Origin: Dugong dugon
Taxonomy: Eukaryota; Chordata; Mammalia; Sirenia; Dugongidae
Assembly: GCA_030035585.1 (NCBI GenBank)
Contig: CM057480.1
Span: 6,937,001-7,001,000 of the forward strand
Reading direction: 5' to 3'
Length of the DNA stretch: 64,000 nucleotides
Positions 1 to 10,600 of the stretch are shown in pieces (within the stretch, counting starts at the first letter, position 1; each line of letters opens with the position of its first letter). The position numbers and the translations under genes were made by a program. The notes beneath the pieces are model-generated. The model was not told the DNA's origin and did not search any database. It saw only the letters and a program-made list of their open reading frames with translations.

Positions 1-459
1 GAAGATCTCTGAGCCAAACGTTTCTCTGCTTACTTGGCACCCTTGTCCACTCTGCAGTGTCTGGAAATGCTGGTAAAACTTCAGACTTTTCCCTTGCCTT
101 CCATGACACTATTTGCTGTGTTCTCCTCCTGCTCTCTGCTGACTCCTTTATTTCTCTGGCTCCTCTTTGCCTTCTCCCCCACTCCCTCCAAAGTTCTAGC
201 CTAGATCCTCTTTTTACAATAAGCTCATTCCTTAGCATTTTTATGGCTCTATTTATCATTTTGTATGAGCATCTTCCAAATGCTTTGTCTTCTCCAATGC
301 TCCAGATCCATATCTGAAACTATTTACCAAGAACGCCACGTGATGCCCTCTGGCTGCACCAAACTGAGTTCTTCATCTTCCCTTGGTTAAGGAAAAGTAT
401 CCAGAACTTGGAAATGAGTTGAATGGATTACTGAGTGCCCTTTCAATATCACACTAGAG

Positions 460-642
460 CTCTCGAAGCCTGGTCCCTGGACCAGCAGCATCAGCATCAC
501 CTGCAAACTTGTTAGAAATTCTAAGCTTGGATTCCCCACCAGATCTACTGAATCACAAATTCTGGGGGTGGGCTTCAGAAATCTGTGTTTTAACAAGCCG
601 TATAGGTGAGTCTGAGGATCACTTAAGTTTGAGAACTACTGG
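460..642 (+). mobile_element. MER5A-like hAT DNA transposon
   Basis: Characteristic segments are CAGCATCAGCATCACCTG, CTGAATCACAAATTCTGGG and TTTAACAAGCC followed by a GAGAACTAC end, as in MER5A. Confidence 0.8.
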
Positions 643-647
643 CCTAA

Positions 648-875
648 AGCAGGGGTCAACAAGGTACTGCCTGTGAGCTAAATTCAGCCCACTGCCTCTT
701 TCATAAATAAAGTTTTACTGGAATACAGCCATATCAATTTGTTTATATATTGTCTACGGGTGCTGTTATACTGCAAAGGCAGAGCTGAATAGTCTTGATG
801 GAGATTGTACAGCCCTCACAGCCCGAAATATTTACCATTTGGTCCTTTACAGAAAAACTTAGCCAATCTGTGGAC
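648..875. mobile_element. hAT-type non-autonomous DNA transposon
   Basis: It starts AGGGGTCAACAAG and ends near AACTTAGCCAATC, with AATAAAGTTTTACTGGAA inside. A related copy is at 58236-58445. The exact family name is uncertain. Confidence 0.65.
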
Positions 876-1261
876 TAGAAGGTGTCTAACAAACCCTCCT
901 AAGGGTCTGACAGTCTAGAGAAAGATAATTTTGTGCGAGTTACTACCGAGTTGGACCCAGACTATGCAAAGTTAGGTGTCAATTATAGAAAAATGGTAAG
1001 TTGCAAATGATTTTTGTCTGAGAGGAATGAAAATGATTTCTCTCTGGTTGAGAAAAGTTAATCACAAAAGTAACAATTTTATTGCCTTGTAGAACATTAA
1101 CCAGCTTTGGATCTAACCTAGCAATCTTATTCTAGTATTCTTTCTTTCATTGACTTTGTATCTGCCACAGCCTCTCATATCCGCCTCTGAACCAGCTTTA
1201 CATTCTTCCTATTACTTTATGAGTAAGTTAAAGAAATCTTTGAAGCATGCTTATGACCATA

Positions 1262-1469
1262 TTTTTACGCAAGTAACACGCACCTTTTACATTTGTTTGC
1301 CAGGCATGCCCTCCCCACTGTGAGGTATTTTCGTAAACACTGCTATGCCATTTTTTTCTACATGTTGGTGTAAAAAAATTATCATAGTGCACTTATGAAA
1401 ATACCCCACAGGGTGAGGGTGTGATTGGCAAACAAACATAATAGACGGTGTGTGCTATTTGTGTAAAAA
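1262..1469. mobile_element. Palindromic MITE, Tc1/mariner-like
   Basis: Two arms of about 85-90 bases (1262-1349 and 1384-1469) are imperfect reverse complements around a short loop. The ends read TTTTTACGC and GTGTAAAAA and are flanked by TA on both sides. No coding capacity. The family is not recognised with certainty. Confidence 0.75.
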
Positions 1470-1617
1470 TAAGGTATCTATTTCATAAGAGTCAATTGTT
1501 TTTGAGAGTCATAACTTTTTTTTTCTTCTTGAGAATAATAACTTTTTGAAATTTATACTTTGACATCAACAAAAGTTACTTCCTCTTCTGTTCTCTGTCT
1601 TCTAGATCATTCCAAAT

Positions 1618-1822
1618 CAAACCAGTTGCCATTGAGTCAATTCTGAGTCATGGCAACCCCACGTATCTCAGAGTGGAACTGCTCTCCTTAGTGTTTTCAT
1701 TGCTTCGACCTTTTGAAAGCAGATCACCAGGCTTTTCTTCCGAGGTGCCTCTGGGTGGGTTCTAACTGCCAATGTTTTGGTTAGTAGCCTAGCACTTAAC
1801 TATTTGTACCATCCAGGGACTT
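1618..1822 (-). mobile_element. AfroSINE, antisense
   Basis: The tail ACCAGTTGCCATTGAGTC is at the left and the head end CCATCCAGGGAC at the right. Confidence 0.85.
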
Positions 1823-1984
1823 CTGTCTATGTCATTGCCCTCTCCCAATCTCCTAGTTACACTGGATTGAAACCAGTCCCTGCTGTACTCCTCAATCAAG
1901 TCAGTCTCCCAAGCTCAATGGTTTTACCTTGCACAGGTTCTCTTGGATCCATCCCCTTTACTGTGTTTCCATGACAACTCATAG

Positions 1985-2467
1985 TTTGCGATGGTTAAGA
2001 TTGTGTGTCATCTTGGCTGCGCTATGATTCTCAGTGTTTATATGTGATCACTGCCATGATGGGATCTGCTGTGAGTAGCCAGTCAGTTGAAAGGGAGTTT
2101 CCTTGGGCGTGTGGCCTGCATCCGAATATAAGTGGACGTTCTGGCTCTTGGCTGCTCTGGATCCTGCAGCTGGCTCCTGTTCATCTGACCTCCAGTTCTT
2201 GGGACTTGAGCTAGCAGCTTACCTACTGAACTTGGGATTCATCAATCTTCACAGTCTGTGAATAAGAGCCCTGCTCTCTGACCTGCCAATCTTGAGTTCA
2301 CCAGCCCCCTGAGGTTACGTGAATCAAGAGAAGCCTCTATCCCTATCCACGGACTTGGGATGTTCCAGCCTCTACAACTGCGTGAGCCATTTCCTTGATA
2401 TAAATCTCTCTCTATATATATATATGCTTTACTGGTTTTGCTTCTCTAGAGATCCCAGCCTAAGACA
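1985..2467 (+). mobile_element. ERVL-type solo LTR, family A
   Basis: The sequence is alignable end to end with the antisense LTR at 35880-36410: GGTTAAG near the start, AAAGGGAGTTTCCTTGG in the middle, AGCCTAAGACA at the end. It has no coding capacity. Confidence 0.75.
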
Positions 2468-2474
2468 CAGTATA

Positions 2475-2935
2475 CGCCCTTATTCCTCTTTCCTGAGCAT
2501 TTACAGCAGCCCCTACCTGGCTCTTTGTAACCAATCCTGCCTACACAAGGCTGCTAGAAAAATATTCCCAAGAAAGAGCTTTGGACATTTCACTCCCCTG
2601 TCCCCAAATCTTTGATGGTTCCTCATTCCCAGCAACATAAAGTCCCAATTCTTTAGCCTGGTTTTAGAGGCCCTCCAAAATTTAACCCCAAACATCTCCT
2701 TCTTGACTCCTCTTTGTCTTTGCTCCCCTCCTTTCACTGTGCCTGTGTGCACTCTCTCTGCCTTTCTTCCTATTGCCCCTCAGCCTAGGATACCCTCTGC
2801 ATTGTTTCTACTCGTCCAAACCTTAAGAATCCTTTGACATCCAGCCTGAAGCTCCGCCTAACAGATCCTTTTATCAGGAAGTCATTTCTCTCTCTTCTGG
2901 ACTCCTAACACGTTTAATTTGTTTCTCCTTTATAA
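2475..2935 (+). mobile_element. L2 LINE fragment
   Basis: CCCAGCAACATAAAGTCC, CTTTAGCCTGGTTTTAGAGG and later pyrimidine-rich text match the L2 3' part. Strand is by the usual L2/MIR end convention. Confidence 0.6.
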
Positions 2936-2940
2936 CGTAT

Positions 2941-3113
2941 GGAGCCCTGGAGGCGCAGCAGTTAAGAGCTTGGCTGCTAACCAAAGGTAGGCAGTTTGCA
3001 TCCACCAGCCTCTCCTTGGAAACCTTATGGGGCAGTTCTGCTCTGTCCTATAGGGTCGGTATTAGTCGGAATCAACTCGAAGACAAGGGGTTTGGGTTTG
3101 TTTGTTTTTTTTT
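2941..3113 (+). mobile_element. AfroSINE, first of a tandem pair
   Basis: The head GGAGCCCTGGAGGCGCAGCA and tail GGTTTGGGTTTG are intact. It is preceded by ATAACGTAT (2932-2940) and followed by ATAACACATA (3115-3124). Confidence 0.92.
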
Positions 3114-3124
3114 AATAACACATA

Positions 3125-3285
3125 GAGCCCTGATGGCACAGTGGTTAAGAGCTCACTGCTAGCCACAAAAGGTCAGCAGTTCGAATCCAGCAGCTGCTCC
3201 TTGGAAACCCAATGGGGCAGTTCTACTCTGTCCAATAGGGTCACTATGAGTTGGAATCGACTTGACGTCAATGGGTTTTGGTTTT
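3125..3285 (+). mobile_element. AfroSINE, second of a tandem pair
   Basis: Head GAGCCCTGATGGCACAGTGG, tail ATGGGTTTTGGTTTT. It is flanked by ATAACACATA at 3115-3124 and 3286-3295. Confidence 0.92.
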
Positions 3286-3898
3286 ATAACACATACCACT
3301 TTTATATTTTGTGATGTGGTCTTTTATGGACATTCCTGTGACCTCATTTTAGGACAGTATCTGTGATCAACTTTGTATCCACATTATTGCCTAACTGTGC
3401 TAATATAGATAACAGAGCCGGTGAAAAATTTTGAGGAAGAGCTGCTGAAAAATTAAAATCTCAACTGAAAAAGTAGGACCAAAAAAGAAAAAGTAGCAAG
3501 AAGTTATTTTTTTGAGTGTCTAAAATCCCATCAAATCATATTTTCCCAAATAGTGTAAATATTCTTGTGAATGCTTTTTATTCCCTCATAAAATATTACA
3601 TATTAAAGAAAAAACTGAATACTCTTCAAAACCTAAATTAAATACATCTTCCCCTCTGCCATCTGGTGTATCTTTTCAGTATAAGTAAGATTTCTCATTT
3701 CAATGTGACAATCCCTGAATTTGACTATTCATGGTTGTTTATTCACTAATGAAGGTGACAGTTTCTGTGTGGATGCTCCCAGCAAAAGGGCTCCCCATTG
3801 CAAGTGTTTGCGCATGAAGCCCTAAAATTTTTATTTGATCTTTAATTAATTAAGGAAGCATAAGAGATCCACACTTCTTTAACTGGGAGGGATAAATC

Positions 3899-4090
3899 AA
3901 AACTAAACCCATTGCTGCTGAGTTGATTTTGACTCATGGCAACCCTATGTCTTATAGAGTAGAACTGCTCCATAGAGTTTTCTTGGCTGTAATCTTTACA
4001 GAAGCAGATCATCAGGACTTTCTTTTGCAGAGCTGCTGGGTGGGTTCAAACCATCAACCTTTAGGTTAGTAATCAGTCAATTTGTGCAAA
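3899..4090 (-). mobile_element. AfroSINE, antisense, head eroded
   Basis: CCATTGCTGCTGAGTTG at the left and TTTAGGTTAGTAATCAG at the right. Confidence 0.8.
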
Positions 4091-4162
4091 GGAAGTTGTG
4101 ACTTATCTGCTCTCTACTACCTAAGGGCTTTCACTTTCATTACGTTAGGAAACCGTGTTTCC

Positions 4163-4506
4163 TGTCAACCAAGAACTGAAACCATCCCTGAGGCCAACTC
4201 TTCAGACAAAGCTTAGACTAGACTATGGGACATAAAATGATACTTGTGAAGCGTGTGCTTCTTAGCTCAAGTAGATACATGAGACTAAATGGGCAGCTCC
4301 TGTCTGGAGGTGAGATGAGGAGGCACAGAGGGTCAGGAGCTGGTTGAATGGACACGGGAAATCAGGGGTGGAAAGGAGGAATGTGCTGTCACAGTGCAGG
4401 GAGAGCAATTAGGGTCACATAACAATGTATGTATAAATTTTTGTATGTGCGACTAACTTGAATTGTAAACTTTCACTTAAAGTAGAACAACAAAATTAAA
4501 AAAAGA
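4163..4506 (+). mobile_element. A-tailed L1-3'-end-like retroposon, short copy
   Basis: The copy ends in a poly(A)-rich tail and is bracketed by a 13-base duplication, AAACCGTGTTTCC (4150-4162) and AAACAGTGTTTCC (4507-4519). It aligns to the 3' halves of 14541-15388 and 53213-53760. Confidence 0.85.
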
Positions 4507-4536
4507 AAACAGTGTTTCCCTGTGTGGAGGGATTTC

Positions 4537-4686
4537 TTATCAGACTCTCCTGGAGAGCTCCCCATGACAGTACGTGCCCCACCCCCACCCCAGATTCAGA
4601 ATCTTTGCGTCTGGCTCTCTGAAAATCTTTGTTTCAATTAACCTCCTAGATGATTCTTATGCACCCTGAAGTTTGTGAGCCACAGG
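4537..4686 (+). mobile_element. MER5A-like hAT fragment
   Basis: Diverged MER5A pattern: CACCCCAGATTCAGAATC, then a GATGATTCTTATGCACCCT end and AAGTTTGTGAGCCAC. Confidence 0.65.
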
Positions 4687-4975
4687 CTAAAGAGTGACAT
4701 ATAGACTATATTCTTTTCCTCTTCTAAATTCAGAAAGAAGCAGATACCCCCAGAGCATTGACTGGCATTCACCCTAAACAAACCAAGGGGGTTGAGAGAG
4801 TCTGTCTTATCTCCTGTCTCAGCGTGTCTCTGCCTCTATTTCTTAAACTTTCACCCCAACATTTTATTTTGAAAACCTTTAAATATACAGAAAAGTTCAA
4901 AGAATTGTGCAGTGAACACTGACATACTCCACCTGGATTTTACCATGAACATGTTGCCATACTTGTTTTTTTTTT

Positions 4976-5146
4976 GGAGCCCTGGTTGCACAGTAGTTAA
5001 GAGCTTGGCTGCTAACCAAAAGGTCGGCTGTTTGAATCCACCACCTGCTCCTTGGAACCCCTATGGGGCAGTTCTAACCTGTCCTATAGGATCCCTATGA
5101 GTCGGAATCCACTCGATGGCAACAGGTTTAGTTTTTTTTTGGTTTT
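4976..5146 (+). mobile_element. AfroSINE
   Basis: Full-length sense copy; TACTTGTTTT occurs on both sides. Confidence 0.92.
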
Positions 5147-5654
5147 GTACTTGTTTTAATAGAGGTCAGTCCTTTTATCCATCCGTCTATTCATCAACGC
5201 ATCTTATTTTTTGGATGAATTCAAAGTAGATTGCAGACATCAGTAGTGGTCAATTTAGATGGGGGGGGGACTTGAAGAGTAACACAGATTAACAATAATC
5301 CTTTGAAGCTTTGGTGAAAATACAGTGGCCTGGTTTTCTTGGACAGGATTAGTTGTTGCTTGGCCTTGGGGGGACATTTAGAATACATTGAATCAAAGAC
5401 AACAAGCTACTTTTGGCTGGCTGTGACAGCTCCCCATACGCTCTCTCTCAGAGCGGTATCTATTTGTCTCTACTCATCTCAATGGAAGCTTTTGTTTTGT
5501 TACTGGAGGAAGAAAGGGAGGCTTGGGGACAGAGAAGAGCAGATAACTGTGGACACAAATGGCATCAAGATTTTGAGACACCAGTGGAGAGATGGGTTAG
5601 AGGCTGAGGTTCGCTGTGTTAGTGGTTAGTAATGACAGGGACCAATTAACCAAC

Positions 5655-5762
5655 AAGCAAGGTACACACGGGCTTACGGTAAGCAAGGTGGACATGGGAC
5701 AGGTGAAATTGTACACTACAGATTAGTAAGTAAGCACAAGTCAGCTTGTGCGTACCTTGCTT
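5655..5762. repeat. Imperfect inverted repeat, possible MITE
   Basis: AAGCAAGGTAC at 5655-5665 and its complement GTACCTTGCTT at 5752-5762 are the ends of arms of about 30 bases. The family is not recognised. Confidence 0.5.
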
Positions 5763-5789
5763 ATTGAGCAATCCTTCCAAGTAGCAAAG

Positions 5790-5960
5790 TGGTGAGTCAG
5801 ACTGCCTAAGCCTTCATTTTAGCTGCCCCATTTACCAGATGTTGGTTGGATCTTGAATACGATACTCTGCCTCTTGGCCTCTGTTTTCTCAACTTTATAC
5901 TGTTGTGCGGAAAATACTATGCGTGCCTGGCACAGATACCTCAATCAATGTCAGTTGTTA
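5790..5960 (+). mobile_element. MIR SINE
   Basis: GTGAGTCAGACTGCCTAAG at the head and GTGCCTGGCACAG at the 3' side. Confidence 0.6.
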
Positions 5961-6056
5961 AAATATAATCACTTGCCTTGATGAGTTTACTTAAAGTTCA
6001 CACAAAGTTAAATTATGTGACTGCCGCAGTTGGTGAACAAGAAAAGGCCAAGTAAA

Positions 6057-6562
6057 CCCCAAAATATATGTCAACTTGGCTAGGCCATGATTTTCAGTAT
6101 TGTGTGGTTGTCCTCTATTTTGTGATCTGATGTAATTATCCTATGTGTTGTAAATCCTACCCTCTATGATGTTAATGAGGCAGGATTAGAAGCAGTTATG
6201 TTAATGAAGCAGGACTCAATCTACAGGATTAGGCTGTATCTTCAGTCAATCTCTTTTGAAATACAAAAGAGAGAAGTAGCAGAGAGGAGGGGGACTCCCT
6301 ACAACCTAGAAGGAAAAGCCGTTGAATGGAGCACGTCCTTTGGACCCAGGGTCCTTGTGCTGAGAAGCTCCTAGATCCAGGGGAAGATTGATGACTAGGA
6401 CCTTCCCCCAGAGCTGACAGAGAGAAAAAGCCTTCCCCTGGATCTGGCACCCTAAATTTGGACTTCTACCCTCCTAAACTGTGGAAGAATAAACTTCTGT
6501 TTGTTAAAGCCACCCACTTGTGGTATTTCTGTTATAGCGGCACTATATAACCAAGATACTAC
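6057..6562 (+). mobile_element. MaLR-type LTR
   Basis: Segments GTCAACTTGGCTAGGCCATG, AATAAACTTCTGTTTGTTAA and GGTATTTCTGTTATAGC are shared with the copies at 38179-38687 and 50849-51372. The very 5' end is eroded. Confidence 0.8.
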
Positions 6563-6654
6563 GTAAATAATTTTGACAAGCAAGCCTAAAAGGAATTCCA
6601 AGATGTAGGAAGGTGCAGTCCTGAAAGTTCTTCCAGACAACCCTTTGCATTTAA

Positions 6655-7137
6655 AATGAAATCCAATTTCTTCTCTTGGTTTCCAAAGCTCCTGCAGTAT
6701 GTGGCCTCTGCTTACATCCCCAGCTTCATCTCTTCTCCCTTTCTCAGCTCCAGCCACACCAGCCTTTGGATTCCAGAATGATCCAAGCTCATTTGCCCCG
6801 CACTGCAGGGCATTTGCCCTTGCCGATTCCTTTGCACGGAAGTCCCTCTCCAGATCTTCACAAGCCTGGCTCCTTCTCATCCGTCAGGTCTCACTCAACG
6901 CAAATATCATGGTCCCCGGACGCCTATCCCGACCACCCTGATCAGCACTCACCCGTTCGTCACATCCCAGCATTGTTTTCATGTCACTTATCACTATCTG
7001 AAATTGTTATTTACCTGTTTATTGTCTATCTCCTCTATTGGAACGTTAGCTCCCTGAAGGCAGGGATCTTGTGTTGTTGGTTGATACACGGCCGTAACTG
7101 CAGCCCCTTGCACACCGTAGGCACTCAAGAATTATAG
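6655..7137 (+). mobile_element. L2 LINE 3' end
   Basis: Clear L2 landmarks: GGGCATTTGCCCTTGCCGAT, CACTTATCACTATCTGAAAT, AAGGCAGGGATCTTGTG and a CGTAGGCACTCAAGAATTAT end. It ends about 130 bases before the CMTM6 CpG block. Confidence 0.8.
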
Positions 7138-7264
7138 ATTGAAGGAATAAATGTCTGGAAGGTGGAAGATGGAGAGAGGTGAGAAATAAATCGATGTTTA
7201 AACGTCCATAGAGAGAACCCAAACCTTGGGCGAAAACCAGGAACGCAAGAGCTGACCTTCCGAG

Positions 7265-7471
7265 GTTTCATGAGGGGATAAAGTCTAGGGCGAGAGGAGG
7301 CGGGGTTAGCGCGGAGGCGGGGTGGGGCCGGCCGGAAGCGGGGGCGGGGCCGGCCGGAAGCGGGGCTGGGGACCCTGGAAGTGACGGCGGTGAGCTCTCG
7401 TAGACTTCTCTTGGAGTTGGTGAAGTGCGCGACGCTACCGCTGCGGCCGCCGCGCTCCCGGGCTCTGGGCG
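7265..7471 (+). promoter_or_regulatory. CMTM6: CMTM6 CpG-island promoter and 5' UTR
   Basis: The block is very GC- and CpG-rich, has no TATA box, and lies directly 5' of the CMTM6 start codon. It contains several GC boxes (GGGGCGGGG type) and two ETS sites, CCGGAAG at 7332-7338 and 7354-7360, in a 22-base tandem duplication. A TGACG half-site is at 7382. The CpG-rich state continues through exon 1 to about 7860. Initiation near 7380-7420 is inferred. Confidence 0.8.
7324..7365 (+). repeat. 22-base tandem duplication carrying GC box and ETS site
   Basis: Two copies of a GC-rich unit start at 7324 and 7346. They are identical over 20 bases (GGGGCCGGCCGGAAGCGGGG), each with one CCGGAAG ETS core. 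Confidence 0.85.
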
Positions 7472-7609
7472 ATGGAGAACGGAGCGGTGTACGCCCCCAC
7501 CACAGAGGAGGCCCCGGGGCCCGCCAGGGGCGCGCGGAGCGGCCTCACCGCCTTCTTCTCCACCGGCCGCCTGCAGTGGTACGGGCGCGCGCTCAAAGGC
7601 TTGCAGCTG
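7472..7609 (+). CDS. CMTM6: CMTM6 coding exon 1
   Basis: The exon encodes residues 1-46, from [13 protein letters not shown] to KGLQL, and ends at a GTGAGT donor (7610). This is the cytosolic N-terminus and the beginning of helix 1. The first 25 residues match the human protein closely. Residues 28-39 ([12 protein letters not shown]) differ more, although the reading frame and length are kept. It lies inside the CpG-rich promoter block. An ATG-in-frame alternative start upstream is not seen. Confidence 0.96.
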
Positions 7610-10600
7610 GTGAGTGGGCGGCGGGAGCTGGCAGTAGATCGGCCTGCCGTGGGGTCGCGCCCCGGGGCCGCTGGCCTGCGGGCTTGGGGGCTGCCCAGCC
7701 GCGTCTTTCACCCTGTTTGTTCCGGAAGCGGCCGTTTCCACATCTTCTGGGGATGGGGGCGATAACCCTGGGTCTCCCCCTACCCTCCGGCCGCCCGCGC
7801 CCCGGAGCTCCCTACTTTGGGTCTCCAGTGGTGACCCAGGGCCACCGAGCGTGTTAGGTGGGTCCAGGAAATGCGTCGGAGGAGACCCAAGTCGTCCACT
7901 TAGACTTCTTTCACCCATTCTCTGAAGCCGACCTTCCCCTGCTCTCCCGGGTGTGATCTGTATTGTTACCCAAAGTGCCTGTATTTAGAGTACGAAGTCC
8001 TTTTTGTTTATCTTTCTGTGGTTCTTGCGGTTTTCCTGGGGCAAGCCCATGGGGCCGTGTCACTTGGACACAGGCTTCCGATGTCACGCACGGCACTGAA
8101 ATGTGTGTGTCCAACTAATTATCTCCCAAAAGTTTTCTATTAACTGGAAAATAAATATTATTTCCAAACGAGGAATATGTGTGTACAAGGTAGACAGTCA
8201 GAAGGGCAGCGTGTGTGTGTGTCCGCGCGCTTGTGTGCGCCCAGGTAGCAGAACTAGGTAGGACGTGTTGTTTTTCTCTTTCCACTTCATTGAGTTCCAT
8301 TTGACTTCAGGCAGTTAAGGTAACTTAAACCTGTTGTTGAAACCATCAAGACGTCATTGCCATGTACGTTATAATTTACTGTACACGTGTATTGAGTTCC
8401 TATGTCCTATTTAACTTCTGCAAGAGGGCCAAAACCAAAGAAAACCAAACTCGTTGTCGTCGAGTCGATTCCGACACATAGTGACCCTGTAGGACAGAGT
8501 AGAACTGCTCCATAGGGTTTGTAAGGCTGTAAATCTTTATGGAAGCAGACTGCCACATCTTTCTAGGGCGGAGCGGCAGGTAGGTAGGAACCACCGGCCT
8601 TTCCGTTGGCAGCTTAACCACGGAGCCACTATGGCTCCTCCGCAAGAGGACCAGTTTAGGGAAAATCAGAATGCCTCGAATGTTTATGGGTTTTTGTTTT
8701 TTTTTTTAAACCAAACCATGCTAGGTAAAATTAGCCCGTTGGTTTCCTTGGGAAGAATTTCAATTCTTAGAACTCAGATGATTGGAACTTAAATTCTTAG
8801 AACTCAGATGACCTACTTTTATTGAATAGAAAAACAACAGTCAGAAAACTGGTTGTGTTTTTAACTACCAAAGTAATTCCATTTGGAGATGACTGGGAAG
8901 TCACTTGGAAGCAAATGGCAGCGTGGCCTTTGGAACCCAAAAGGGTCTGGCCCCATCTCTCCTGCCTCCCTCTAGGTATCTCCACACTGGCTGCCTTTAG
9001 GTTCCTACCAGGTAACGGGCTCCCTGCTGCACTGGTTGTGCCTTTACTCAGACTGTGCTTCCTTCTGCTCTTCCTCTTGCCACAGCTCTCACCTGACTTT
9101 TAGATATCAGATGTGTTTTTCTTCCTTAGAGCTAATATGTGTCTACATAAATTTTAGAACAGAAATTAATATTCATCTGAAGCATTCTTGCTGCTCAAAA
9201 GACATCATCTGTATTTGCTCCCCATTAAATCTCCTATTTTCACTTGCCCATGACTTTTCCTTCCTGATCAGAAGTGGCCATGCTTAGAAAACAAATAAGG
9301 TAATCTCATTACCTTATTTATAGTTTTAGTCAGTGAGTTCCCACATCCTTGGGATAGAATACAACCAGAGTTTTGGTGGTAAGTTTTTTACTTGGATGCC
9401 TAGAAGAGGGAAAGATTTATTTGCCTTGAAGGAGTTGTTAGAGTATTCCTGTTTGTTCTTATCATTCATGATGAGAAGTGGGGAAAGAATAAAAACTAGT
9501 GTCTCTCTGTGAAGTCCATTTATTTGTTCCTGGGGAACTTGCAATGTTACAAGAATGCTGTCTTTAATACAGACATTAAAAAAAATATGTTTTCATTGTG
9601 GCCTTTCATTTTGATGGTTGTCTTTTTGTTCCTACTTTGTCTGTTTTAATAATGTCTTATGTCATTACAATAAGAGTATATTGCAGGAATTACCCCACAA
9701 GTTCGGAAGTAAATAACTGTCAGCCAGCCTGGGGCAACAGGCAAGATCTGCTTTGCCGTAACTCAAATTCTAGATTGTTTTATGTTACATGATTTATTTT
9801 TAGACATTAAATAGAATCCCAGAGCTTAAAGAAGGAAACAGCTGTAATCAGAAGAGGAGGTGTTTTAACAAGGGACTTGCAGACCCCATTTATTTAAAAT
9901 GTTGTATGTTTATGTGTTTGGGCATGCTTTTCTGGGCCCATAAATCTTAGCAGATTCTCAAAGATCCCAAAAGGGAAAGGACCTCTGCTCTAGAACTTAA
10001 AAATCAGACAGCTTATACTTAGGAAGTTCTTACTTTAGAGTCCTAAGGGTTGGATTGCCTCTGGGGTCCTTTTTACTTTTAAGATTTTAAAAAATCTGAG
10101 GCTGTGTGGGGCGTGCTGTGAACAGAGCTGAACACCAAAGGAGTCGGGAGCGGAGCTGGCTGACGGGAGGCAGGAGTTAGAGGTAAAAGAGCATAACTTT
10201 AATAACTCTCAGAGTTACATGCCTTTGCTCACCTTTCAGACATCACCTAAACTTTGTCAGAGACGTGTCCAAAATGTCAGCATCCCCTGACTACCATCCA
10301 GGAGTCCCTGGGTGGGGCAGGTGGTTAAGTGCTCGACTTCTAGCCAAAAGGTTGGTGGTTCAAACCCACCCAGAGGCTCCTGGCAATCTGCTTCCAAAAG
10401 GTCACAGCCTTGAAAACCCTCTGGAGTGCAGTTGGACTCTGACACACATGGGGTCACCATAAGTCGAAATGGCCGTGACAGCAGTGGGTTTGGGGTTTTT
10501 GTTTAACTACCATCCACCCTTCTGGACCTGATGAAGAAGTAAAGACTCAGCTGAGAATTCAGTGTAAGGGGTCACTGGTGTCCTCGGCTTACACGATCAG

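Noticed and set aside
6676..7137. 153-codon + strand frame just before the CMTM6 promoter
   Set aside because: It lies in an L2 LINE 3' end.
7268..7918. 216-codon open frame on the - strand across the CMTM6 promoter and exon 1
   Set aside because: It is antisense to a CpG island; the composition (P, S, G, A-rich) explains the lack of stops. No known protein.
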